Source of the DNA: a bacterium SCSIO 12741
GTDB taxonomy: Bacteria; Bacteroidota; Bacteroidia; Flavobacteriales_G; Salibacteraceae
Direction of reading: 5' to 3'
DNA: 64,000 nucleotides
Assembly (NCBI GenBank): GCA_024398055.1
Contig: CP073749.1
Coordinates: 2,976,594 to 3,040,593 of the forward strand
Made by a program: the position numbers and the translations under genes. The notes under the pieces were generated by a model, which was given only the letters and a program-made list of their open reading frames with translations, searched no databases and was not told where the DNA came from. Below, piece after piece: positions 25,923 to 36,500 of this stretch (position 1 is the first letter of the stretch; each line of letters begins with the position of its first letter).

Positions 25923-28253
25923 TTATTTTTTCATCACCGGGTAAACCAGATTTTGATCTCCCAAGACTACCTGTAGGTAATACATTCCAGGCTTTACCGC
26001 ATAGTTTGTCAAATCCAAATGAATTTGCGGTTCCTGATCTGTATTCGGAAGTTCAAAACGAGCCAGCGTACGACCAGTCATGTCATAGAGTTCTAAGTTC
26101 GTGATCAAGTGATTCATTCCCGAAGCGGGCAGCTCCAGAATCAGTTCTTGATTAAAAGGGTTTGGATATACCCGTAAATCTTCTTTTTGAAGGTTAATCA
26201 GTTCTTCGGATAGCAGCGTTCCAGCATAAACCGTTTGGCAAACGGAGTCTGCACAATATCCAGTCGAGCTTGAGTCAATAACCGTTAAGCACACATCGTA
26301 AGCACCTGCTTTTGGAAACAAATGGAGTGGATGGCTTGCCCAACTTTTGGTTCCATCACCAAAATCCCAGATGTAGCCTATGCTCGCAGAAGAGGCAATG
26401 CTGTGGTTGAAGAATTGTACCAAGTTCCCAATAGAATCCTGAGAAGAGAAATTGGCCAAACAACCTGGTTGAGATTGAATTAAAACGGTATCGCAAAAAG
26501 TATCGGTACAGTTTACGATGGAATCGCTAAGAATCAAGCAAACCGTGTAGGTTCCTGGAGAAGCGTATACATGCTGAGTGTTGTACAAGTTTGAGCCGAT
26601 GGAATTATCACCAAAATCCCATTTCCAATCTACCCCGGGACTTGTAACCGCGGAGGTATTTACAAATTGTACGGACTGCCCATTGGTTACATAGGTAAAT
26701 CCGGCTCCACAAGGAGTAGGAACGGTATAGGTGAAACTGTGACAAATGCTATCAGAGCATCCTGTTAGAGAATCAAAAATGGTGAGGCACATGGTGTAGG
26801 TGCCTGATGACGTAACTGTATGGGATACATTCTGAGTTCCAAAAACGCTTCCGTCGCTCATCAGCCAGAGATAACTCATGGAAGGTCCGCTTGGGGTAGA
26901 AGTATTAATGAAATCGAACCTTCCTGGGGTCAGGGTGTCAGGAAAAATCGAAAAGCTTGCCTGACAGTTGGATGGGTGAATGCGCACGGTATCGCAAATG
27001 GTATCCACACAAGCCAGAATAGAATCATAGGCAATAAGGCATACGGTATACAATCCTGGACTGGAGTAGGTATGCTGCGGATTTTTTAAGCGGCTCGTGC
27101 TCTGATCTCCAAAATCCCAATCGAATAGACGAGTGGTAGGAGAGGAGGTGTTTACAAAGGTCACCGAGTTTCCGGATACTTGATAGCTAAATCCAGCTGC
27201 ACAAGGTCCTCCTGAAGTGATAACCAGGGTGTCGCAAAAGGTATCCGTACATCCTTTGGCCGAGTCAACAACGGTTAAACAAACGATATAGCTACCTGGA
27301 TTGGAATAAGTATGATTAGGATGCTTTTTCGAAGATTGTGTACCATCTCCAAATACCCAGGTATAAAGAGCCAAACTATCCGCAATGGACGTATTGCTGA
27401 ATTGAACAGAAGGTCCTTGAATTTGATGGGTAAAAGAGGCTGTCGTATTACATGGAGCTTGAACCGTAACACTTTTACAAATTGAATCTGAGCACAAAGA
27501 ATTGGTGTCAATCACCGTTAAACAAATCATATAAGTACCTGACGATTGGTAGGTGTGCTGAGGTGTTTTTTGAAAACTCGTATTTCCATCACCAAAATCC
27601 CAATACCATTGCGTAGGCTGAAAGGGGGTGGATGAATTGGAGAAATAAACGGTGAGGCCAGTGTCCACGTAATTGAATTGGGCATTACAACTGCCCACTG
27701 CTACAGTAATCGTGTGACAAACGGAATCCATACAGCTTTGGGTACTATCTGAGATGTACAAGCAAGCCGTATAGGTACCTGGATTGGAATAGGTATGCGT
27801 TGGGCTGTGTGTATAGTTAAGCGGAGAGGCATCACCAAAGTTCCAGAAATAGCTAAAGGCACTGGTAGAGTTATTGGTAAAGCTCACTGATGCTCCATTT
27901 ACTGAATGAGTAAATGCTGCATTACAAGGTGGGGGAGGTGGTGCTACTGTAACCACTACTGTGTCGCAGTAGGAGGTAACACAGGATATGGAAGTATCTT
28001 CCACAGTCAGGCAGATCGTATAGGTGCCCGATGCCATATAAGTGTGTGTATGGGTGGTAGCAAAAGTGTTACTCGTGGTGCTATCCCCATAGTCCCAGCT
28101 CAATTTGTTGTAGTTATTAGACAAATTGTTAATGGTCACCGTAGGGCCATTAACCACGGTGCTATAAAGAGCCGAACATTGGGCTTGAGCATCCATAGTT
28201 CCGATAACCAGCAAGGCGATGAACCAGACATATATGTTTTTGAACCACATCAT
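25923..28253 (-). CDS. Eight-PKD-repeat secreted protein, T9SS type A
   Basis: About 776 residues from the ATG at 28253 (tandem ATGs at 28253 and 28250), directly followed by a signal peptide ending near AQAQC. Eight PKD-like domains follow, with WDFGDG motifs and the same four-cysteine layout as in the neighbouring protein. The C-terminus (LRVYPNPFNQELIL to GMYYLQVVLGDQ) is a type A T9SS sorting domain. It is clearly a paralog of the 22890 gene with two fewer repeats. It lies 110 bases after the putative anti-sigma gene; an upstream in-frame extension to 28367 overlaps that gene but lacks a signal peptide at its start and is not preferred. Confidence 0.88.
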   Translation of the reverse strand: MMWFKNIYVWFIALLVIGTMDAQAQCSALYSTVVNGPTVTINNLSNNYNKLSWDYGDSTTSNTFATTHTHTYMASGTYTICLTVEDTSISCVTSYCDTVVVTVAPPPPPCNAAFTHSVNGASVSFTNNSTSAFSYFWNFGDASPLNYTHSPTHTYSNPGTYTACLYISDSTQSCMDSVCHTITVAVGSCNAQFNYVDTGLTVYFSNSSTPFQPTQWYWDFGDGNTSFQKTPQHTYQSSGTYMICLTVIDTNSLCSDSICKSVTVQAPCNTTASFTHQIQGPSVQFSNTSIADSLALYTWVFGDGTQSSKKHPNHTYSNPGSYIVCLTVVDSAKGCTDTFCDTLVITSGGPCAAGFSYQVSGNSVTFVNTSSPTTRLFDWDFGDQSTSRLKNPQHTYSSPGLYTVCLIAYDSILACVDTICDTVRIHPSNCQASFSIFPDTLTPGRFDFINTSTPSGPSMSYLWLMSDGSVFGTQNVSHTVTSSGTYTMCLTIFDSLTGCSDSICHSFTYTVPTPCGAGFTYVTNGQSVQFVNTSAVTSPGVDWKWDFGDNSIGSNLYNTQHVYASPGTYTVCLILSDSIVNCTDTFCDTVLIQSQPGCLANFSSQDSIGNLVQFFNHSIASSASIGYIWDFGDGTKSWASHPLHLFPKAGAYDVCLTVIDSSSTGYCADSVCQTVYAGTLLSEELINLQKEDLRVYPNPFNQELILELPASGMNHLITNLELYDMTGRTLARFELPNTDQEPQIHLDLTNYAVKPGMYYLQVVLGDQNLVYPVMKK

Positions 28254-28363
28254 TTTTGGTGAAGCTATCGACTTATACAAGCCTTCTTCTCCCGATGTTG
28301 GGTTTTCCAAATTAAAGTTGGAAAACGGTTTATATTTTGGACTTCTTTTCAATGTCATTTCTA

Positions 28364-29923
28364 TCAAAATCGGTAAAACAAACCTATTTGTGCACCCAGT
28401 GCATCGTACTTAAGATTGATGATTTCGTTGTCTTCATAGAGGTAGTTTAAGTTGGTTTTCCAGAACAGATCAGAGTATAATCCAAGTCGATTCCATTGGT
28501 ACTTTATTCGACCCTGAACCTGGTAGTTAAGCAATACCTTGCGGTAGCTGCCCGCTATCGGAGTAGGGACCTCGGTTCCGTTGTAGATCGATGGCATGGT
28601 TTGATTGCGGGTAAGTAGGCCCACAGAAACACCTGTCATCACACCAAATGTGAATCGCTTTTTACCGAACTCATATCCTACCATGAGTGGAATCTCAACG
28701 TAAGAATGGTTTAGACTAACCCGATGATCCAATTGATTGGTATCCTCAAATTCTACCAGTAATGTATCGGTGTTGGGAATGTAGGTGGAGTCCTCAATGC
28801 GATGGCTAATGGTGTCAATTCTTAAAATGGGTCCACTTGGATCATCGATAAATATGGAGTCATGTACTTCTACAATCACCTCACGAATAATCCATTTACC
28901 CTGATCTACCACAATGGATTTCTGGAGCGTCTCATACTGCTCGTAGGTGTAATCCAGATCGGTGTGATAGCTCTGGTAAAGCATTCCTGTGTTTACGAAA
29001 AACTGATTTCGATACAGAACAAGATCGAGTCCACCATTCTTGGTAATAATGGGCTCCTCGGATACCCGAATATTTGGATTGAGGGATTGGGTGATGGCGG
29101 GAAGGTTATAACTCGCCCCAAACTTGATTCCAATTCCCCAATTCCAGTCAGCAGGCTTTCTTGCCCGGTCCGCGCGACCGAAGCTACTATTAGCGTCATC
29201 AAACTCAGGCTGCTGGATTCCATTTTCCGGGAACAATCCAGGTCCACGAGATTGAAGTAGGAATATCCGGTCCGGTGAGATCATAAAGGTAGACTTACCC
29301 GCTCGATCGTTTGCCGCGACGATAGATTCCTCATGGTCCGTTTCGTCACTCTCAACAGCTGCAATAGCCACAGGGGTTGATGGTGAAGTTGAAGACGAGG
29401 ACGAAGATGACGGTGAAGGCACTGATGAGACTGATCTTTCAGGCTGCGTCGTATTGAATTCTTCTGGTGCTGCGACATTCGTTTCATCCGAATGATTCAT
29501 TTCTGTTTCATCCTGAGTTTTCGCCAGGGCATTCTTGGAGGCTGGGGGAGTAACCGGATTTGGATTTCCTGTTATTCCTGCATCCGAAGTTCCGGCAGCA
29601 ACACCCTTAGCCGAAGTAAAAACGGGTGTGGCCGAAGAAGCTGTAATCGGTAGATCCTCAATAATTCGATCACTACCAGATTCCATCGATTGCTCAGCAA
29701 GCAAAGGCTGATTCGAATCCATCCAATAGTAACCAGCCAAAGCCATTGTAGAGGAGAGCATCGCTCCCCAAAAGAGGTACAGGAAGAATCTCCTGTTGTT
29801 CCCTTTTTTCTTCTGGATATGATCTGCTGCATCCTGCCAATATTGATCTTGGTAGGGCGGATCGTACGCTTCGGCAGCCGTACGAAACAGATCATCCAGG
29901 TTAAAATTTTGCTCTTTTTCCAT
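28364..29923 (-). CDS. Putative dual membrane-spanning anti-sigma factor (Dma-like)
   Basis: The 519-residue protein has four parts: a charged cytoplasmic N-terminus (1-45), one membrane helix (about 46-67), a low-complexity Ser/Pro/Glu/Ala linker of about 190 residues with a poly-Ser run, and a C-terminal region (about 255-519) with beta-barrel character (WGIGIKFGASYNLP, YVEIPLMVGYEFGKKRFTFGVMTGVSVGLL) ending in the aromatic YRF typical of outer membrane barrels. It starts 2 bases after the ECF sigma gene. Anti-sigma factors with an inner-membrane helix, disordered periplasmic linker and outer-membrane barrel (Dma proteins) were described in Bacteroides thetaiotaomicron. By architecture and context this is one; sigma binding is inferred. 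An ordinary barrel protein with an uncleaved anchor is the alternative. Confidence 0.7.
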   Translation of the reverse strand: MEKEQNFNLDDLFRTAAEAYDPPYQDQYWQDAADHIQKKKGNNRRFFLYLFWGAMLSSTMALAGYYWMDSNQPLLAEQSMESGSDRIIEDLPITASSATPVFTSAKGVAAGTSDAGITGNPNPVTPPASKNALAKTQDETEMNHSDETNVAAPEEFNTTQPERSVSSVPSPSSSSSSSTSPSTPVAIAAVESDETDHEESIVAANDRAGKSTFMISPDRIFLLQSRGPGLFPENGIQQPEFDDANSSFGRADRARKPADWNWGIGIKFGASYNLPAITQSLNPNIRVSEEPIITKNGGLDLVLYRNQFFVNTGMLYQSYHTDLDYTYEQYETLQKSIVVDQGKWIIREVIVEVHDSIFIDDPSGPILRIDTISHRIEDSTYIPNTDTLLVEFEDTNQLDHRVSLNHSYVEIPLMVGYEFGKKRFTFGVMTGVSVGLLTRNQTMPSIYNGTEVPTPIAGSYRKVLLNYQVQGRIKYQWNRLGLYSDLFWKTNLNYLYEDNEIINLKYDALGAQIGLFYRF

Positions 29924-29925
29924 AG

Positions 29926-30486
29926 TTAAAGAATCTTGCTGAGCATTTCCTTTAATTTATTCCGGGCATTGTTCAAATGCCAACGTGATGTTCCTTCCGA
30001 AATGTCGAGCATTTCGGCAATTTCTTCGTGTTTATACCCTTCAATGACGTAGAGGTTAAAGACCTTGTTACTCATTGGGGGAAGTTTGCGGACCAAGTGC
30101 AGAATTTCTTCTGCGTCAAACTGTTGCATAACGTCGTTAACTGATCCACTAACTAAATTGGGTTTCATTTCAACAGCTTCCCGATTAGCGGTATTCTTCT
30201 TGGTCTGCTGTTTTTTGTATTCATTAATAATGGTATTCACCGCAATTTTTCGGATCCAGGCTTTGTACGGCACTTCCTCTTTTTTCTTCTCCAGATTGAG
30301 CAGAATCTTGTAGAAAATGTCGTTGAGCATAAAGCGAGCATCCTCTTCGTTAGGATAATAGCGGATACACAGAGACATTAGGTACCTAAAGCTTTTTTTG
30401 AAAAGTTCTTCGTGCGCCCGCTTGTCTCCCTCAATACACTGCTGTATCAGGTGACCACTTATATCCATTTCCGTCTTGCTTACCAC
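29926..30486 (-). CDS. ECF-type RNA polymerase sigma factor
   Basis: The 186-residue protein contains region 2 (LIQQCIEGDKRAHEELFKKSF, EDARFMLNDIFYKILLNLE, AWIRKIAVNTIINEYKK) and region 4 (LPPMSNKVFNLYVIEGYKHEEIAEMLDISEGTSRWHLNNAR). It lacks regions 1 and 3, as in ECF sigma factors. It is followed 2 bases later by the putative anti-sigma gene, so its activity is probably held in check at the membrane. The two adjacent PKD/T9SS genes are possible targets. Confidence 0.93.
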   Translation of the reverse strand: MVSKTEMDISGHLIQQCIEGDKRAHEELFKKSFRYLMSLCIRYYPNEEDARFMLNDIFYKILLNLEKKKEEVPYKAWIRKIAVNTIINEYKKQQTKKNTANREAVEMKPNLVSGSVNDVMQQFDAEEILHLVRKLPPMSNKVFNLYVIEGYKHEEIAEMLDISEGTSRWHLNNARNKLKEMLSKIL

Positions 30487-30692
30487 TACAACGACTGCAT
30501 TTAAAATGTTGGGCCAGTTTTCAATTTATTCCATGAAATACAAATAATGACGTTAATTGCTTGTATTTCAGATTTTTATATTGAAAATTGATCGCCCAGT
30601 TTTTACGGCTTCTAACTATGAAAGTTACTTCACTTCAAAAAACGGAGACCAGATTTCGGTCAATTCGAAAGTGCTTTTTACAAAATAAGACG
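30487..30692. other. Intergenic region upstream of the sigma gene
   Basis: About 200 bases, AT rich, with no ORF longer than 25 codons. It should hold the promoter of the sigma/anti-sigma genes; I see no consensus TAnnTTTG there, which would fit an autoregulated ECF promoter, but I cannot assign one. Confidence 0.35.
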
Positions 30693-30726
30693 TAAAAAAA
30701 GGAGATAGGTAACTTCCCATCTCCTT
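30693..30726 (-). terminator. Intrinsic terminator after glutathione peroxidase
   Basis: AAGGAGATAGG (30699-30709) and CCCATCTCCTT (30716-30726) form an 11-bp stem with one mismatch and a 6-nt loop. On the minus strand it is followed by a T7 run, so it ends the peroxidase transcript. Confidence 0.8.
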
Positions 30727-30779
30727 AAATCCCTTCATCCAACGATGAACGGGCCAAATCTTAGTGCTATGAACAAGGG

Positions 30780-31301
30780 CTATAGCAAGCCTGTTATTTC
30801 TTCATCCAACGGGGATACCGATGAGCGGTAACGGTGAATGAGTTTGCCATTCTCGTCCAAAAGGTATTTTTCAAAGTTCCATTTGATATCGCCTGTGAAA
30901 TCAGGGTTTTCCTGAGCATTCAACCAGGTGAATAAAGCATCTTGATCATCACCTTTAACCGAAACTTTGGCGGCCATAGGGAAGGATACACCATAGTTTT
31001 TCTGGCAAAAGCTTTTGATCTCGTCGTTACTTCCAGGTTCTTGTGCGCCAAAATTGTTGGCAGGAAATCCTATGATTACCAGCTTCTCACCGTAAGCTTC
31101 CCAAAGTTCTTGCAACTGCTTATACTGGGGAGTAAAGCCACATTCCGAAGCGGTATTGACAATCAAAATCTTCTTGCCTTTGTAATCGGCAAAATTGATT
31201 TTATCACCAGCCAGGCCGGGTGCGCTAAATTCATGAATGGACTCCTGAGCCATAATCGATAGATTTAAGAGGATAAAAGATAGAATAAGTGAAATTTTCA
31301 T
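30780..31301 (-). CDS. Exported cysteine glutathione peroxidase-like protein
   Basis: About 173 residues from the ATG at 31301, which gives a short signal peptide (cleavage near MAQ). The catalytic motif NTASECGFTPQY places the peroxidatic residue at C54 as cysteine, not selenocysteine; GFPANNFGAQEPGS and KWNFEKYLL supply the conserved Gln and Trp positions. Members like this usually reduce hydroperoxides with thioredoxin, here probably in the periplasm. It is monocistronic, with a perfect -7 box upstream and a terminator downstream. Confidence 0.92.
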   Translation of the reverse strand: MKISLILSFILLNLSIMAQESIHEFSAPGLAGDKINFADYKGKKILIVNTASECGFTPQYKQLQELWEAYGEKLVIIGFPANNFGAQEPGSNDEIKSFCQKNYGVSFPMAAKVSVKGDDQDALFTWLNAQENPDFTGDIKWNFEKYLLDENGKLIHRYRSSVSPLDEEITGLL

Positions 31302-31325
31302 TGTCGTTTTCTTTTCAAGACAATT

Positions 31326-31333
31326 CAAAGTTA
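31326..31333 (-). promoter_or_regulatory. Promoter of the glutathione peroxidase gene
   Basis: On the minus strand TAACTTTG is a perfect -7 box, 24 bases before the ATG. TTCG lies 21 bases further upstream as a one-mismatch -33 element, giving the most complete promoter seen in this window. Confidence 0.65.
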
Positions 31334-31380
31334 AAATTGTGGAGAATTCCCATTCGAACTTTCTGCTACAAGCGTCGGCT

Positions 31381-33405
31381 CTAAACCAAACCAGCTCTTT
31401 TTAACAGCGGCTTTAAGGCCGGATCTTTACCTCTAAATCTTTTGTAGAGAACGGATGGATGCTCGGAGCCTCCTTTTTCCAATATGTTTTCGCGAAAGCG
31501 ATCAGCCACTTCGGCATTAAAGATTCCTTTTTCCTGAAAAGCTTCGAAAGCATCAGCGTCCAACACTTCAGCCCATTTGTAGCTGTAGTATCCGGAGCTG
31601 TATCCACCACTAAAAATGTGGGCAAAAGCACAGGAAGAGTTGGTGCCTTCCACACCGGGTAGCAGGGCAGTGCGCTCAACGGCTTGTTGTTCAAATTGCG
31701 CCACGTCTGCCACAGGTTCATCATTACGGTGATGCCAGGCCATATCGAGGAGGCCAAAACTGAGCTGACGGATAGTTTGGTATCCTTCAAGAAAAGTAGC
31801 GCTCTGTTTTACTTTTTCCAGCAGTTCTTCAGGCAAAGCTTCTCCGGTTTCATAGTGGCGGGCAAAGAGGTCTAAACACTCTTTTTCGTAACACCAATTT
31901 TCCAAAATTTGAGAAGGCAGCTCTACAAAATCCCAGTACACATTGGTTCCAGACAGGGATTGATATTTTCCCTGACTCAGCATGCCATGGAGGGCATGGC
32001 CAAACTCGTGGAACAAGGTCTTTACCTCATTAAACGTAAGAAGCGAGGGTTTATCAGATGTAGGTTTGTTGAAGTTGCACACGATGGAAATGTGCGGACG
32101 AAAATCCTCCGTGCCTTCGCGGTATTGATCCCGGTAGGAAGTCATCCAAGCTCCAGGACGCTTCCCCGCTCTTGGGAAAAAGTCGGCATAGAAGAGGGAA
32201 ATGAATTCCTCATTTCTTCCATAAACTTCATAGACCATAACCTCTGGGTGGTAAAGCGCCACTTCCTGATTAGGCTTAAAGGTTAGCCCATACAGGCGAT
32301 TGGCGGTTTCAAATACACCATCAATGACTTGTTCCAACGGGAAGTAAGGCTTGAGCAGCTCGTCGTCAAAATCGTACTTGCTCTTCTTTAGTTTTTCACT
32401 CCAAAAGGAAAAGTCCCAGCGCTGCAGGGGCAACTCAGCCCCTTTTTCGGCTGCAAATAAGGATACCTCATTTATCTGTTCCTTAGCTACAGGCAGAGCC
32501 AGATCCAATAGCTCGTCCAAAAAGGACTGAACCTGGGCAGGAGTCTTGGCCATACGCTCTTCCAACACGTATTCGGCGTGAGACTTATAACCTAATAATG
32601 CTGCTCTCTTGGCTCTCAATTCGGCAATTCGGGTAACTATTTCCCGGTTGTCTTGCTCTGGATTTCCGTAAGCCCTGGAAGCAAATGCACGAAACAATTT
32701 TTCCCGGAGCTCCCGGTTTTCGGCATAGGTCATAAAAGGAACGTAACTTGGATATTGCAGGGTAAACATCCAGCCTTCTTTTTCCTGGCTTTGGGCCGTT
32801 TCCCGAGCACCTTGAACTACACTATCCGGAATTCCAGCTAAGTCTTTTTCATCCGTAATTAAAAGTTCAAAGGCATTGGTTGCGGCCAATACATGCTGCC
32901 CAAAAGTCACTTTGAGCGTAGCCAGTTCTTCATCTATTTTTTTGATGGCCTCCTTCGCTTCGGTCGAGGCTTCTGCACCGTTTCGTTTAAACTGCTTGTA
33001 CGTTTTTTCGAGCAGCATACGATCGAAGGTATCCAGGGATTCCAAATCCGTGGAGTCATATACTTTCTTGACCTGGTCGAATAGTTTTTCGTCCAGGGTT
33101 ATTTTGTTTTGGTAGGCCGTTAATCGGGGTGAAAATTCATGAGCCAGTTGTTGCAATTCGTCGCTGGTTTCAGCTGAATTCAGATTAAAAAACGTCCCCG
33201 CTACAACTCCGACCTGACGGCCGCTTTTTTCCAGTTCTACCAAGAAATTTTCGAACGTGGGATTCTCAATCGACTTGAGTTCTTCTATTCGGTTTTCAGC
33301 CTCGGAAATAGCCTTTTCGAGAGCAGGAATAAAGTGATCATTTTGGATGAGGTTAAAGGGAACCGATCCGAAGGGAGTTTTAAAGGGGGCCAGAAATGGA
33401 TTCAT
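31381..33405 (-). CDS. M3-family oligopeptidase / peptidyl-dipeptidase
   Basis: The 674-residue protein carries the zinc motif H-E-F-G-H (about residues 465-469) in TLFHEFGHALHGMLS, followed by the third ligand region FVELPSQILENW about 25 residues later, as in the M3A peptidases oligopeptidase A and Dcp. The family cleaves short peptides in the cytoplasm or periplasm. No signal peptide is visible, so a cytoplasmic role is likely. The ATG at 33405 is preferred over an upstream TTG that falls in the -7 box. Confidence 0.94.
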   Translation of the reverse strand: MNPFLAPFKTPFGSVPFNLIQNDHFIPALEKAISEAENRIEELKSIENPTFENFLVELEKSGRQVGVVAGTFFNLNSAETSDELQQLAHEFSPRLTAYQNKITLDEKLFDQVKKVYDSTDLESLDTFDRMLLEKTYKQFKRNGAEASTEAKEAIKKIDEELATLKVTFGQHVLAATNAFELLITDEKDLAGIPDSVVQGARETAQSQEKEGWMFTLQYPSYVPFMTYAENRELREKLFRAFASRAYGNPEQDNREIVTRIAELRAKRAALLGYKSHAEYVLEERMAKTPAQVQSFLDELLDLALPVAKEQINEVSLFAAEKGAELPLQRWDFSFWSEKLKKSKYDFDDELLKPYFPLEQVIDGVFETANRLYGLTFKPNQEVALYHPEVMVYEVYGRNEEFISLFYADFFPRAGKRPGAWMTSYRDQYREGTEDFRPHISIVCNFNKPTSDKPSLLTFNEVKTLFHEFGHALHGMLSQGKYQSLSGTNVYWDFVELPSQILENWCYEKECLDLFARHYETGEALPEELLEKVKQSATFLEGYQTIRQLSFGLLDMAWHHRNDEPVADVAQFEQQAVERTALLPGVEGTNSSCAFAHIFSGGYSSGYYSYKWAEVLDADAFEAFQEKGIFNAEVADRFRENILEKGGSEHPSVLYKRFRGKDPALKPLLKRAGLV

Positions 33406-33417
33406 GAATTTTTCGCA

Positions 33418-33425
33418 CAAAAATA
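33418..33425 (-). promoter_or_regulatory. -7 box of the M3 peptidase gene
   Basis: On the minus strand TATTTTTG matches TAnnTTTG and ends 12 bases before the ATG at 33405. Confidence 0.5.
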
Positions 33426-33522
33426 GAGTACGAGTTTATAAAACACCTTTTTAGATGTAAGTGGTTATCCATCAATTTGATAAATTTAACGGTTTGATTC
33501 GGATACTCGAGGAATCTTGAAA

Positions 33523-36500
33523 ATGACTATGAAAAACTGGAAGTTTACCTGGACTCTGGTTGTGCTTTTGGCCTGGACCGCTTGTCACACCAATTTGCTT
33601 GCTCAAAAAGAAGCGAATTGGTGGTACTTTGGCATGAACGCCGGACTCGATTTTAATCCCGGATCACCACCCACTGGATACAGTAATGGGGCTATGACAC
33701 CTTTGGAAGGTTGCGCCTCAATTTCTCACCCAACTACGGGTGTACTTCAATTTTATTCCGATGGAATTAGTGTTTGGAATCGAAACCATGTCCAAATGGC
33801 CAATGGATTTGGATTGCAAGGAAATGCCTCGTCCTCTCACTCCGGAGTAATTGTTCCATTCGTGGGAAATCCAAACAAGTACTACTTGTTCACTGTTCCT
33901 GCCGGACCGTCGATTGGGGCGAAGTACTCGATAGTGGACATGACCCTAAATTCAGGTTTAGGCGATGTGGTAATCACTTCCAAGAATACCTCTTTGAGTA
34001 CCATTCCCGTTGCCGATAAGCTCAGCGCTATTGGGCATAAAAACGGAAAGGATATTTGGGTAACCATCCAAGATGATGGCAATTGGTCTCTTCATTCCTT
34101 CTTAATTACCAGTACAGGGGTTTCTACTACTCCGGTAATTTCTACGGTTTCCGGAGTTCCTGCTACCACCGTGGGGCATTATGGCTGTATGAAGTATTCC
34201 CCCAATGGAAAATTGCTATGTACCGTGGCCGGGAATCGCGACAACCTCATGATTTTCAATTTCGACAATGCCACTGGAGTATTGACCAATTTGGTAAATG
34301 TGTCCAACAACATTGATTACGATTTGATTTACGGGGTAGAGTTCTCTCCCAATTCAGAAAGGTTGTATATCTCCACTCGTTCCAAGGTTTATCAATTTGA
34401 TGTTTCTCTTCCAACGAGTGCGGCTATTCTGGCTTCCAGAGTAACGATTGCCAGTATTTCCACTCCGGTTTTTGCCCAAATGCAGTTGGCTCCGGATCAA
34501 AAAATCTACATTTCCCGACCTGGTCAATCCTATTTGTCCTTAATCAATGCGCCGGATTCCTTGGGTACAGCTTGTAACTACTCCGCCATCGGTTTCAATT
34601 TACCTTCTGGGGCTTCTTGTCGTTATGGGTTGCCAACTTTTATCCAATCGTTTTTCGAAACTACAGTCCTGTCAGTAGAAGATGCTTGTGATAGCCAATA
34701 CGTAAAGATCTCCGTAAAAGACACCAGTGCCCCAGATTCCGTTTACTACGATTATGGAGACCCCGCTTCGGGCTCAGCCAACTATTCCTGGAACCTGCTG
34801 GATAGTCACCAGTTTTCCACCTACGGCAAATTCTTAGTTACCGCCTTTGCATATTATACCGATAAACAAGGAAAGGTAGTTGTCGATACGCTTCTGGATA
34901 CCATTCATGTGGAACGCCCACCGGTGGTTTATCTGGCCAGCGATACCATGGTGTGTATATGGGACTCCTTATTTGCCAAAGTCACACAAACGAGTGATTT
35001 TGATCTCCTCTGGAGCGATAGCAGTACCGAGAATTATTACAAAATTGATACAACCGGAACCCTTTGGGTCACGGCGACCAATCGATGCGGAAGTTCGGTA
35101 GATACAGCCACGATTGATAGTCTATTCCTTCGATCCATAGATCTTGGGCCCGATACAACTTTATGTGTCGGTGATACCATATTCCTGGACGTTTCTGATA
35201 CCCTGGCCAGTTACCTCTGGTCGGATAGTTCCACCTCTCCCTATTTTGCCATAGATACGGGTGGATTGGTTTGGGCACAGATCACAAATGTGTGTGGTAT
35301 AAAACGGGATTCCATTAAAGTGGATAGGATTGATGTTCCCCATGTAGACCTGGGCCCGGATACCGTTGTTTGTTTATCCTCCAACTACATTTTGGGTGAT
35401 ATTCGGGAGGACTATACCCGATACACCTGGCACAACGGCTGGGTTAACATACCTCAAATTTGGGCCAATTCGACCGGCTTAAAGTGGTTGGAAAAAGAAA
35501 CCGATTGTGGAATTCATCGGGATTCGGCCTTCGTGGTGGTACAAAAACCACCTAAGGTAGATTTGGGTGCGGATACCCTTCTTTGTTTTGGAGATACCTT
35601 AACGCTTGCCGTTCTGGATTCACACATCACCATTGCCTGGCAAAACGGATCTTCTGATTCGATTCAAAAGGCCTTTGAGAAGAAAACCTATTGGGTGGAC
35701 ATTACTAATTCCTGTGGCAGTGCGAGCGATACCATTGAGGTAGATGTTCTCAAATCTCCGGTGGTGAAACTACCATCCGATACCGTACTCTGCCAAGGCG
35801 ATTCGCTTATGGTAGAAATGCCTAATCCTCAATCTACCTATGCCTGGAGTGATGGCAGTACGAAGCACTTCTTGAGAATCTCAAAACCCGGCATTTATTG
35901 GGGACGAGCAACCAACTTGTGTGGTTTTGCCCAGGATCAGTTTACCGTGAGTTACGACGATACGCTCCGAGCCGATTTAGGACCAGATACAATCCTGTGT
36001 GATGATCAGATGACCACCATTGGTGTGGTCTATCCAAATGGTCCAAACTATTTGTGGGACGACGGAGCTACTACCCCCAGAATTCAGGTGAATGCGGCGG
36101 GTACTTATCGGGTAACCATCTCTAATTCTTGCGGCTCTTCTACTTCTGAAAAGATCATTTACATGGACTATACTCCTGAACCCGATTTAGGACCAGACCA
36201 GTTCATTTGTAATGGGGAAGAGGTTATCCTTCGGACAGGAATTACCGAAGCAGATTTAGATCAATCTACCGTAAAATGGCAAAACCGCTATAAGCGAACG
36301 GAATTTGGTGTTTCGGAAGAAAATCAATGGTTTGTGGAAGTGGCCAATCATTGTGGAGTAGGTCGCGATACCATGAGACTTGGGGTGCATCCACTACCAC
36401 GAGTTGGACTTCCTCTGGATACAACATACTGCGATGGTCAATTTCTCATTGATCTAACTCGTCACAACTACGTATTGGAGTGGGAAGATGGATCCTCCGA

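Noticed and set aside
22890-28253. Repeated DNA resembling a CRISPR-like or satellite array
   Set aside because: The periodicity is about 240-255 bases and comes from coding PKD repeats in a continuous frame; there are no spacers.
30780-31301. Possible selenocysteine glutathione peroxidase
   Set aside because: The catalytic codon is an ordinary TGC-type cysteine codon and no in-frame UGA is present.
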